A stretch of 64,000 nucleotides of DNA from Acinetobacter chinensis. GTDB lineage: Bacteria; Pseudomonadota; Gammaproteobacteria; Pseudomonadales; Moraxellaceae. The stretch lies in the NCBI RefSeq assembly GCF_002165375.2, contig NZ_CP032134.1, positions 3,534,001 through 3,598,000 on the forward strand. Direction: 5' to 3'. A program made the position numbers and the translations under genes. Position 1 is the first letter of the stretch. The number at the start of each line of letters is the position of its first letter. Below, piece after piece: positions 57,807 through 64,000 of this stretch. The notes beneath the pieces were generated by a model. The model saw nothing but the letters and a program-made list of their open reading frames with translations, was not told where the DNA came from and did no database searches.

Positions 57807-59129
57807 ATGTCTCCCGATACACAAAGAACAGTTGTTCGTGGTCGTTTTCTTGATATAGCTCAGACAGTGACGGATCCATCTCTGATCGCTGATCAGATCC
57901 GCCTGACTGAAGATGGTCTGCTCATCAGTGAAAATGGAAAAATCACATGGTTCGGCTCATGGCGGGACGGGCAGTCACAACTGACAGATGAAGATCATAT
58001 TGAATACTATCCTGAGCAGCTGATCGTGCCTGGTTTTATTGATACGCATATTCATTTTCCTCAGGCTGAAATGGTCGGGGCTTATGGCGAACAGTTGCTG
58101 GAATGGTTAAATACGTATACGTTCCCAACGGAAATGCAGTTTTCAGACAAAGAATATGCCAGCCAGATCGCACAGTTTTTTGTACAGGAACTGCTGAAAA
58201 ATGGAACCACCACGGCGCTGGTGTTCTGCACCGTTCACCCCGAATCTGTCGATGCACTGTTTGAAGCCGCAGAACAGCATCAGATGCGCCTGATTGCAGG
58301 TAAAGTCATGATGGACCGTCATGCACCCGATGCACTGACAGATACCGCAGAAAGCGCATACCAGGATTCTAAAGCACTGATTGAGAAATGGCATGGCAAA
58401 GAGCGGAATCTTTATGCCATTACCCCGCGTTTTGCTCCAACTTCAACAGAAGAGCAACTGACACGGGCAGGGCAGTTAAAAGCAGAATACCCAGATGTTT
58501 ATGTACATACTCATTTAAGTGAAAACCATAATGAAATTGCCTGGGTGAAAGAGCTGTTTCCTGAACAGAAGGGTTATCTGGATGTCTATCATCACTATGG
58601 ACTGACAGGTGAGCGTTCGGTGTTCGCACATTGTGTGCATCTTGAAGAACACGAATGGGACTGTATGCATACAACCGATTCTGCGATAGCTTTCTGTCCG
58701 ACCTCCAACCTGTTTTTAGGCAGCGGTTTATTTCCTCTGAAACAAACATGGGACAGACAGGTCAAAGTCGGACTGGGAACTGATATCGGGGCAGGCACCT
58801 CATTCTGTCAGTTACAGACACTCAATGAAGCCTATAAAGTACAACAGTTACAGGGAGACCGACTGTCTGCCTTTGAATCGCTCTATCATGCGACACTTGG
58901 GGGTGCCAGAGCGCTGTCCCTGGATCATCAGCTGGGTAACTTCAATCCCGGCAAAGAAGCTGATTTTGTGGTGCTGAATCTGAAACCGACTGCCCTTCAG
59001 CAACTGCGTCAGCAACGCGCCAGAAATATTGAAGATGCCCTGTTTGCCCTGTTTACCATGGGTGATGACCGTAATATTCAGGCGACTTATATTTATGGAA
59101 ATAAAGCCTATGAGCAATCCATCACATAA
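57807..59129 (+). CDS. guaD: Guanine deaminase
   Basis: 440-residue zinc amidohydrolase converting guanine to xanthine. Features are LIVPGFIDTHIHFPQAEMVGAYGEQLLEWLNTYTFPTE (metal His-x-His), YVHTHLSENHNEIAWV (substrate and metal His), FAHCVHLEEHEWD, and LGTDIGAGTSFCQL with the metal Asp near residue 330. The start was placed at MSPDTQRT (57807), since the 18 preceding codons do not belong to the family and AGG precedes this ATG. Followed by hpt after about 230 bp: both handle purine salvage but have separate terminators. Confidence 0.94.
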   Translation: MSPDTQRTVVRGRFLDIAQTVTDPSLIADQIRLTEDGLLISENGKITWFGSWRDGQSQLTDEDHIEYYPEQLIVPGFIDTHIHFPQAEMVGAYGEQLLEWLNTYTFPTEMQFSDKEYASQIAQFFVQELLKNGTTTALVFCTVHPESVDALFEAAEQHQMRLIAGKVMMDRHAPDALTDTAESAYQDSKALIEKWHGKERNLYAITPRFAPTSTEEQLTRAGQLKAEYPDVYVHTHLSENHNEIAWVKELFPEQKGYLDVYHHYGLTGERSVFAHCVHLEEHEWDCMHTTDSAIAFCPTSNLFLGSGLFPLKQTWDRQVKVGLGTDIGAGTSFCQLQTLNEAYKVQQLQGDRLSAFESLYHATLGGARALSLDHQLGNFNPGKEADFVVLNLKPTALQQLRQQRARNIEDALFALFTMGDDRNIQATYIYGNKAYEQSIT

Positions 59130-59223
59130 GCCCTCAAAACATAAAAAATCCAGGAAAAAACGGATTTTAGCAGGTACATTTTTTGTCATCTGTGCGCTGT
59201 TACTGAAACGTGACAGCCAGTAA
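59110..59223 (+). CDS. Possible small basic membrane peptide
   Basis: 37 residues: MSNPSHKPSKHKKSRKKRILAG followed by a short hydrophobic stretch and KRDSQ. It overlaps the last 20 bases of guaD in another frame. Basic-then-hydrophobic pattern is protein-like, but with no ribosome-binding site seen it could be chance. Confidence 0.28.
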   Translation: MSNPSHKPSKHKKSRKKRILAGTFFVICALLLKRDSQ

Positions 59224-59300
59224 AAATATGACAATTACATAATGTTCTGCCAAAAAAGATGCATCCCGAACAGATATGTTTTAAAATCAGGTCATCTAAT

Positions 59301-59326
59301 AGGTGTTGCTCGTCAACACCTTTTTT
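59301..59326 (+). terminator. Terminator after guaD
   Basis: GGTGTTG-CTCGT-CAACACC followed by T6, just upstream of hpt. Confidence 0.85.
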
Positions 59327-59358
59327 AATTTCTGCATTTGATGTTTTAGGTATTTCCC

Positions 59359-59886
59359 ATGACTATTGATATGAAAGTGATGATTTCTGCTGAAGAGATT
59401 CAGGCAAAAGTTCATGAACTGGGTCAGCAGATTGATGCACATTATGCCAGCAGTGATAAAGAACTGGTGCTGATCGGTCTGTTACGTGGTTCAGTCATCT
59501 TCATGGCTGATTTATGCCGTACAATCAGCAAAACTCATGAGCTGGATTTCATGACAGTTTCCAGCTACGGTGGTGGTACTGTTTCCAGCCGTGATGTCCG
59601 TATCCTGAAAGATCTGGATGGTGAAATCCGTGATAAAGACGTCCTTGTGGTTGAAGATATTATTGATTCAGGCAATACCCTGAGCAAAGTCCTGGAAATA
59701 CTCCAGACCCGTGGTCCAAACTCCATTGAACTGTGTACGCTGGTCAGCAAACCTTCACGCCGTGAAATTGATCTGGATGTCCGCTTTTTAGGTTTTGAAG
59801 TGGAAGATAAATTTATCGTGGGTTATGGGCTCGACTACGATCAGAAATACCGTCATATTCCATTTATTGGTGAAATTGGACTTTGA
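59359..59886 (+). CDS. hpt: Hypoxanthine phosphoribosyltransferase
   Basis: 175 residues. Transfers phosphoribose from PRPP to hypoxanthine (and possibly guanine). The PRPP loop is VLVVEDIIDSGNTLSKVLEIL near residue 95; FMTVSSYGGGT is the flexible loop, and VGYGLDYDQKYRHIPFIGEI the conserved C-terminus. It has its own terminator. Confidence 0.95.
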   Translation: MTIDMKVMISAEEIQAKVHELGQQIDAHYASSDKELVLIGLLRGSVIFMADLCRTISKTHELDFMTVSSYGGGTVSSRDVRILKDLDGEIRDKDVLVVEDIIDSGNTLSKVLEILQTRGPNSIELCTLVSKPSRREIDLDVRFLGFEVEDKFIVGYGLDYDQKYRHIPFIGEIGL

Positions 59887-59906
59887 TACAGTCATTGTCC
59901 ATCTGA

Positions 59907-59931
59907 AAGCGGCGAAAGCCGCTTTTTTTTT
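59907..59931 (+). terminator. Terminator of hpt
   Basis: AGCGGC-GAAA-GCCGCT followed by about nine T. Confidence 0.88.
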
Positions 59932-60060
59932 AAATTTGTGTTTTTTTGTACAAAAAAGCAACATGTTTTTGCATTTAATCTCTGTTATCCCTGTGCAAAT
60001 CATTCAATGATGTAAATACAGATATCATCACTAAATACATGATAAGAAAGGAGAGTGCAG

Positions 60061-60312
60061 ATGTGGTCACTTATTGTTGCTATCGTGGTGGGTTTCATTG
60101 CGGGCTTAATTGCACGTGCCATTCATCCGGGTGAAGATAAAGCAGGATTCATTGTTACGACTGTGCTGGGGATTGCAGGTTCTCTGCTTGCGACCTATGG
60201 CGGTCGTTTACTGGGGCTGTATGCTGACAACTCAGCAGCTGGTTTTATTGCATCGGTTATCGGCGCGATTATTATTCTGTTTGTCTATAACTTCGTTGCC
60301 AAACGCACATAA
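60061..60312 (+). CDS. GlsB/YeaQ/YmgE family stress-response membrane protein
   Basis: 83 residues, three hydrophobic segments rich in Gly and Ala: MWSLIVAIVVGFIAGLIARAIHPGEDKAGFIVTTVLGIAGSLLATYGGRLLG and a final IGAIIILFVYNFVAKRT. This is the transglycosylase-associated-like family, often induced by stress. AAGGAGA ten bases upstream favours the ATG at 60061; a GTG two codons earlier is too close. Confidence 0.9.
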   Translation: MWSLIVAIVVGFIAGLIARAIHPGEDKAGFIVTTVLGIAGSLLATYGGRLLGLYADNSAAGFIASVIGAIIILFVYNFVAKRT

Positions 60313-60332
60313 GCCCGAACAGCTCTAAATGT

Positions 60333-60359
60333 AAAAAAGCACCTTCAAGGTGCTTTTTT
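60333..60359. terminator. Bidirectional terminator
   Basis: AGCACCTT-C-AAGGTGCT with A and T runs, serving both the GlsB-like gene and the converging DsbC-like gene. Confidence 0.85.
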
Positions 60360-60371
60360 ACTGTGGTCAGC

Positions 60372-61073
60372 TTACAGACCGAATTCTTTCCAGATCTGTT
60401 CAATCTGTTCCGCAGGATAAGCACCCATTACTTTAAAGCCATTAGAAAAAATAATAGCCGGTGTTCCATTTAAACCCAGAGATTTACCCAGACTTAAATT
60501 GCGGTCAATCGGATTTGCACATGATTTTTTCGATGCAGGCTGTATTCCTTTTGAAACCAGGTTTTCCCATGCCAGGGCTGGATTTTTTTCACAGAAAAGC
60601 TGCTTTGAAGGTGCTACAGACTGCGCTTTAATCGGGAAAATAAACGTATAGACCGTCACATCATTCAGTTTTTTCAGTTCAGCCTCAAGTTTCTGACAAT
60701 ACGGGCAATTTGGGTCAGAAAAAATCGCCAGCTCTCGCTTGCCATTACCTCTCACACTTTTTACTGCATCTTTCAGCGGCAGTTTTTTCCAGTCAACAGT
60801 ATTTTGCTGAATCATCAGGTTTTTAGTCAGATTCTGCTGATCTTTTAAACGGATCATAGAGCCGACCAGCACATGCTGCGCGTCTTCATTCAGATAAACC
60901 ACCTGACCTTCCATTGCCCCACTGTAAATACCCTGCATTTCTGTGCTCTGGATATTTTCAATTTTCAGTTCTGGATTATTCTGCGCCAGATTCTTTCTGA
61001 CTGTTTCCACATTTGCAGAACTCATGCCTGAAATCAGTGCAGCCAGAGCGAAGATCATCGTTTTTTTCATCAT
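60372..61073 (-). CDS. dsbC: Thiol:disulfide interchange protein, DsbC type
   Basis: 233 residues, periplasmic: signal peptide MKKTMIFALAALISGMSSA, N-terminal DsbC-like dimerisation region (VETVRKNLAQNNPELKIENI, MQGIYSGAMEGQVVYLNEDAQHVLVG), then a thioredoxin fold with active site SDPNCPYCQKLEAEL near residue 125 and the cis-Pro region NGTPAIIF. It isomerises wrong disulfides. The start was placed at the first M of MMKKT; an ATG four codons upstream is possible. Confidence 0.9.
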   Translation of the reverse strand: MMKKTMIFALAALISGMSSANVETVRKNLAQNNPELKIENIQSTEMQGIYSGAMEGQVVYLNEDAQHVLVGSMIRLKDQQNLTKNLMIQQNTVDWKKLPLKDAVKSVRGNGKRELAIFSDPNCPYCQKLEAELKKLNDVTVYTFIFPIKAQSVAPSKQLFCEKNPALAWENLVSKGIQPASKKSCANPIDRNLSLGKSLGLNGTPAIIFSNGFKVMGAYPAEQIEQIWKEFGL

Positions 61074-61284
61074 GAATATGCTCATTCATTTTATAAGTCC
61101 GCACAGATTCTACGCATAATTTTTCATGTATGCATCAGTTTTAGCAGCATCTTTTTATTTCAGTCGCGTTTCACGTGGAACTGGATTTTCAGGCATTGAT
61201 CTGCACTGTGCCATGGGCAGTTTCTTCAGGATCAGACTGATTTATAAAAGAACTGAAATGCTGTACCTGAACACGTCAGCATTT

Positions 61285-61311
61285 AAAATGGCAGCCTGAA
61301 GCTGCCATTTT
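61285..61311 (-). terminator. Terminator of the OB-fold gene
   Basis: AAAATGGCAGC-CTGAA-GCTGCCATTTT with T residues on either side. Confidence 0.8.
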
Positions 61312-61340
61312 TTCGGTATAAACAGATTCTGTATCTGTCG

Positions 61341-61697
61341 TTATTTTACAAATTCAATTTTTACAGCATCAATATCTGCAGGTTTATAACGGTGTGTATC
61401 GACTTCACCGGTTACTTTAATCTGAGTACCTGGTGTCAGCTGCGCTGATGTTGCCAGTTTATCATCAATATCCACCACAATATGACCACTTGCATCTTTG
61501 AGTTCATAATGTTCATGTTTGATCTGACGTACAACCGTACCTGTCAGTATGACTGCGGTCTCATCAGCAGCTTTCATTGCCTGAGCAACGGTCACTGCTT
61601 TTGCAGATTGAATGATGCGCAGGTCATCCTCATCACCCGCCCATGTGGCAGTACTGAATGCAAAAAAGACCAGAAGTACTGTCAGCGATTTTTTCAT
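61341..61697 (-). CDS. YgiW/YdeI-family periplasmic OB-fold protein
   Basis: 118 residues: signal peptide (MKKSLTVLLVFFAFSTATWA) and a single bacterial OB-fold domain with VTVAQAMKAADETAVILTGTVVRQIKHEHYELKDASGHIVVDIDDKL and the ending IDAVKIEFVK. This is the family of E. coli YgiW and YdeI and Salmonella VisP, linked to stress tolerance and possibly ligand binding. Stands alone. Confidence 0.9.
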   Translation of the reverse strand: MKKSLTVLLVFFAFSTATWAGDEDDLRIIQSAKAVTVAQAMKAADETAVILTGTVVRQIKHEHYELKDASGHIVVDIDDKLATSAQLTPGTQIKVTGEVDTHRYKPADIDAVKIEFVK

Positions 61698-61846
61698 AGC
61701 GTCTACCTGTAATGGAGTGTTGAATACAGATTTCAGCTTAACCTGTTCAGAAAAGCCTGTAAATTGAGCTTACACAACAACAGAACGCTGTCACAGAAAT
61801 TTTCAGAAAATACAGTATCTAAAGGAATTTTTCAGATCACAGTATT

Positions 61847-63211
61847 TTACTTTCCGATACAGAAAGAACCGAAAATTTTTCCAAGTAGATCATCCGCACT
61901 GAAATCTCCAGTGATCTCTCCCAGTGCATTCTGAGCCAGTCTCAGAGACTCTGCCACCAGCTCACCGGCATTGAAAACTACAAGTTGCTCACGTGCCTCA
62001 GCCAGATAGTGCTGAGTACGCATCATTGCGTCCAGATGACGCGTTCGGGCAATAAAGGTGTCTTCCTCAGGCTGAAATCCTGCATGCGCTGTAATAGCAT
62101 CAATCAGCGCCTGAACGCCCATGTCCTGTCTGGCAGAGACCGTAATCTGTCTGAATCCATCCAGATCATTGATCTGAGGCTGTTCAGCAGTCAGATCACA
62201 TTTATTACCGATCAGCATCAGCTGTTTAGGTTCAATGTGCTCTGCAAAATAGTTCTTTGCCAGTTCAAGCGGATTTTCACCCTGGCTTAAATCATAGACC
62301 AGCAGTAACAGATCCGCCTGCTCAATTTCCTGAATCGCACGGCGGATACCTTCTTTTTCAACCACATCACCCGTTTCACGCAACCCTGCAGTATCCGTCA
62401 GGGTAATGGGTAAACCATTCAGGGTAATTTTTTCATGCAGAACATCACGGGTTGTTCCTGCAATATCCGTCACAATCGCCCGGTCATTTCCAGACAGCGC
62501 ATTCAGCAGTGATGATTTTCCTGCATTCGGTTTACCCGCAATCACGACCTGCAGCCCCTCACGCAGTAACTGTCCCTGGCGGGCAGACTGCTGAACTTTT
62601 GTGACTGAAGCCTGAACATCTTCCAGCAGCGCTAAAATTTTACCGTCAGCCAGAAAGTCAATTTCCTCTTCAGGGAAATCAATCGCTGCTTCCACATGCA
62701 GACGCAGATGCACCAGTTTTTCCAGCACGGTATTGACCTTGACTGAAAAAGCCCCTTGCAGGGAACGTACCGCAGAACGGGCAGCCGCCTGAGAGCTGGC
62801 ATCAATCAGATCTGCAATCGCTTCAGCCTGCACCAGATCCATTTTGCCATTTTCAAAAGCACGCATGGAAAATTCACCGGCTTTTGCAGCTACCGCCCCC
62901 AGTTCAAGTAAACGGGCAAGCAATGCATTCTGAATGACGGGTCCCCCGTGTCCCTGGAGTTCCACCACATCTTCACCGGTAAATGAATGCGGATTCGGGA
63001 AACAGATCACCAGTCCCTCATCCATCACTTCACTTTGCGCATCCATAAACTGACGGAAACCTGCAAAACGGGCTTTGGGTAATGCTTTCTGAGTCAGCTG
63101 TTCTGCAATGGCATAAGCTCTGGGTCCTGACAGACGAATCACCCCGACGCCACCACGGCCTGGCGGTGTTGCAATGGCTGCAATCGTCGTATTCAGAATC
63201 GGTGTGTTCAT
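61847..63211 (-). CDS. mnmE: tRNA-modifying GTPase MnmE
   Basis: 454 residues. Works with MnmG to build 5-carboxymethylaminomethyl-uridine at wobble U34. The N-terminal THF-binding domain begins MNTPILNTTIAAIATPPGRGGVGVIRLSGP. The G domain has GKPNAGKSSLLNAL, DIAGTTRD, DTAGLRETGDVVEKEGI and NKCDL (about residues 215-330). The C-terminal helical domain ends in FCIGK, with the catalytic Cys. The 12 extra codons upstream of 63211 are discarded by family comparison. Confidence 0.97.
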   Translation of the reverse strand: MNTPILNTTIAAIATPPGRGGVGVIRLSGPRAYAIAEQLTQKALPKARFAGFRQFMDAQSEVMDEGLVICFPNPHSFTGEDVVELQGHGGPVIQNALLARLLELGAVAAKAGEFSMRAFENGKMDLVQAEAIADLIDASSQAAARSAVRSLQGAFSVKVNTVLEKLVHLRLHVEAAIDFPEEEIDFLADGKILALLEDVQASVTKVQQSARQGQLLREGLQVVIAGKPNAGKSSLLNALSGNDRAIVTDIAGTTRDVLHEKITLNGLPITLTDTAGLRETGDVVEKEGIRRAIQEIEQADLLLLVYDLSQGENPLELAKNYFAEHIEPKQLMLIGNKCDLTAEQPQINDLDGFRQITVSARQDMGVQALIDAITAHAGFQPEEDTFIARTRHLDAMMRTQHYLAEAREQLVVFNAGELVAESLRLAQNALGEITGDFSADDLLGKIFGSFCIGK

Positions 63212-63246
63212 CTCATCAGTCTCTTGTTTCAGAAAATATGGGGTCA

Positions 63247-63284
63247 ATAAAAAATCCGCCTAAGATTACCATCTTAAGCGGATT
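63247..63284 (-). terminator. Terminator between yidC and mnmE
   Basis: Fourteen-base arms (AATCCGCCTAAGAT and ATCTTAAGCGGATT on plus) with a TACC loop; T6 on the minus strand. It lies in the gap between yidC and the mnmE start, so mnmE probably needs read-through or its own promoter. Confidence 0.8.
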
Positions 63285-63317
63285 TATTCAGCTGTTGCTT
63301 TACTGTGGTTTTACAGC

Positions 63318-64000
63318 TCAGGCAGCTTCTCTTTTCAGACGTTCTTTTTCAACACTTTTGTTGATGAAAGACTGCTGAAGAATCGTGATCGAGTTGTTCA
63401 CAATCCAGTACAGCACCAGGCCGGCAGGGAAGAACAGCATAAATACTGTAAACATGATCGGCATGATTTTAAATACTTTTGCCTGCATAGGATCAGTTGG
63501 CTGCGGGTTCAGCATCTGCTGAACAAACATGGTCACACCCATCAGTAACGGCAGGATGAACCACGGATCCATTGCAGATAAATCCTGAATCCAGAGCATC
63601 CACGGTGCATGACGCAGTTCCACAGATTCCATCAGTACCCAGTACAGTGCAAGGAAAATCGGCATCTGCAGTAACAGCGGTAAACAACCCGACAATGGAT
63701 TGACCTGTTCACGCTTATACAATGCCATCATTTCCTGAGAGAAGCGCATACGGTCTTCACCGAATTCTTCTTTCATACGCTGCATTTCAGGTGCAATGAC
63801 ACGCATTTTTGCCATTGAGCGATAGCTTTTTGATGATAACGGCCAGAGAATCAGCTTCACCAGTACAGTCAACAGAATAATTGACCAGCCCCAGTTGCCT
63901 ACAATGTTATGGAAGAACTGCAAACCAATGAACAGCAGTTTAGCAATTGGCCATAACCATCCATAATCCACTGTCTGATTCAGCCCTACAGCCAGATCTT
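63318..64000 (-). CDS. yidC: Membrane protein insertase YidC (3' part, runs off the window)
   Basis: The last 227 residues of YidC/Oxa1: VDYGWLWPIAKLLFIGLQFFHNIVGNWGWSIILLTVLVKLILWPLSSKSYRSMAKM, PEMQRMKEEFGEDRMRFSQEMMALYKREQVNPLSGCLPLLLQMPIFLALYWVLMESVELRHAPW (the hydrophilic-groove Arg lies in the earlier helix), and a basic C-terminus. The frame is open to the window edge; the missing part would include the first membrane helix and the large periplasmic domain. In gammaproteobacteria rnpA, rpmH and dnaA usually follow beyond this end. Confidence 0.95.
   Translation of the reverse strand, partial: DLAVGLNQTVDYGWLWPIAKLLFIGLQFFHNIVGNWGWSIILLTVLVKLILWPLSSKSYRSMAKMRVIAPEMQRMKEEFGEDRMRFSQEMMALYKREQVNPLSGCLPLLLQMPIFLALYWVLMESVELRHAPWMLWIQDLSAMDPWFILPLLMGVTMFVQQMLNPQPTDPMQAKVFKIMPIMFTVFMLFFPAGLVLYWIVNNSITILQQSFINKSVEKERLKREAA

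Noticed and set aside
61758..61774. TGTAAA-N5-CTTACA upstream of the OB-fold gene, like a third GacA site
   Set aside because: Spacing is one base short of the 18-bp form, one half-site is imperfect and no AGGA-loop RNA follows it.

Overview
The window is a chromosomal segment of an Acinetobacter-type gammaproteobacterium (Moraxellaceae). Supporting this are the AT-leaning composition, an Ata-like trimeric autotransporter beside an OmpA-family gene, the purK-purE, mpl and mnmE-yidC gene content, the MetP/MetS transporter pair, and a 16S-tRNA-Ile-tRNA-Ala-23S-5S rRNA operon with Acinetobacter-like sequence. I cannot name the species. No prophage, insertion sequence, integron or CRISPR array was seen; this is mostly core genome with a few decayed or lineage-specific genes.

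Layout. 0-9 kb: uracil/xanthine permease, a LysR regulator, a TauE/SafE exporter, a glutamine-synthetase-family enzyme, an overlapping pair (tandem DsbA-fold protein plus chorismate mutase) and ilvD. 9-16.5 kb: an OmpA-family envelope protein and a 2215-residue trimeric autotransporter adhesin with 14 neck motifs and a 399-bp tandem duplication. 16.9-24 kb: fmt-rsmB, metP-metS, a DUF1287 protein, an aldehyde dehydrogenase and an outer-membrane barrel. 24.1-26.4 kb: an aromatic-acid-type MFS transporter flanked on both sides by similar small RNAs. 26.4-33 kb: a PhyH-like oxygenase and the rRNA operon on the minus strand. 33-45.7 kb: cyclophilin, acetoacetate-decarboxylase-like protein, esterase, lipoproteins, grpE and dnaK each with a sigma-32-type promoter, a DjlA-like J protein, small membrane proteins (one frameshifted), a matrixin-type peptidase and an MltB-type transglycosylase. 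45.7-46.4 kb: an AT-rich gene-free block with five DnaA boxes. 46.4-64 kb: purK-purE, mpl, a BLUF photoreceptor, paired small GNATs, a manganese-riboswitch-controlled TerC protein, a broken nucleotidyltransferase gene, a ygiB-ygiC-like pair, guaD, hpt, dsbC-like, a YgiW/YdeI OB-fold gene, mnmE and the 3' part of yidC.

Most interesting signals. (1) Two ~130-nt RNAs at 24.24-24.37 and 26.26-26.38 kb look like CsrA/RsmA-sequestering RNAs of the RsmX/Y/Z type. Each has four or five AGGA motifs, mostly in hairpin loops, ends in a terminator whose loop is AGGAT, and is preceded at the same distance by an 18-bp palindrome resembling the GacA upstream activating sequence. (2) The 691-bp gap between the transglycosylase gene and purK carries four exact TTATCCACA boxes, one TTATTCACA and at least eight exact copies of TTTAAATTCA. 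This is the composition expected of a replication origin, yet it lies away from the yidC-mnmE end, next to which dnaA would normally be expected. (3) A yybP-ykoY manganese riboswitch whose P1 stem shares a strand with its terminator precedes a TerC-family gene. (4) Two decayed genes are visible only by comparing frames: a nucleotidyltransferase with an internal deletion and a membrane protein gene with a one-base loss in a T run.

All calls rest on reading the sequence and on recalled family motifs; no searches or folding programs were run.
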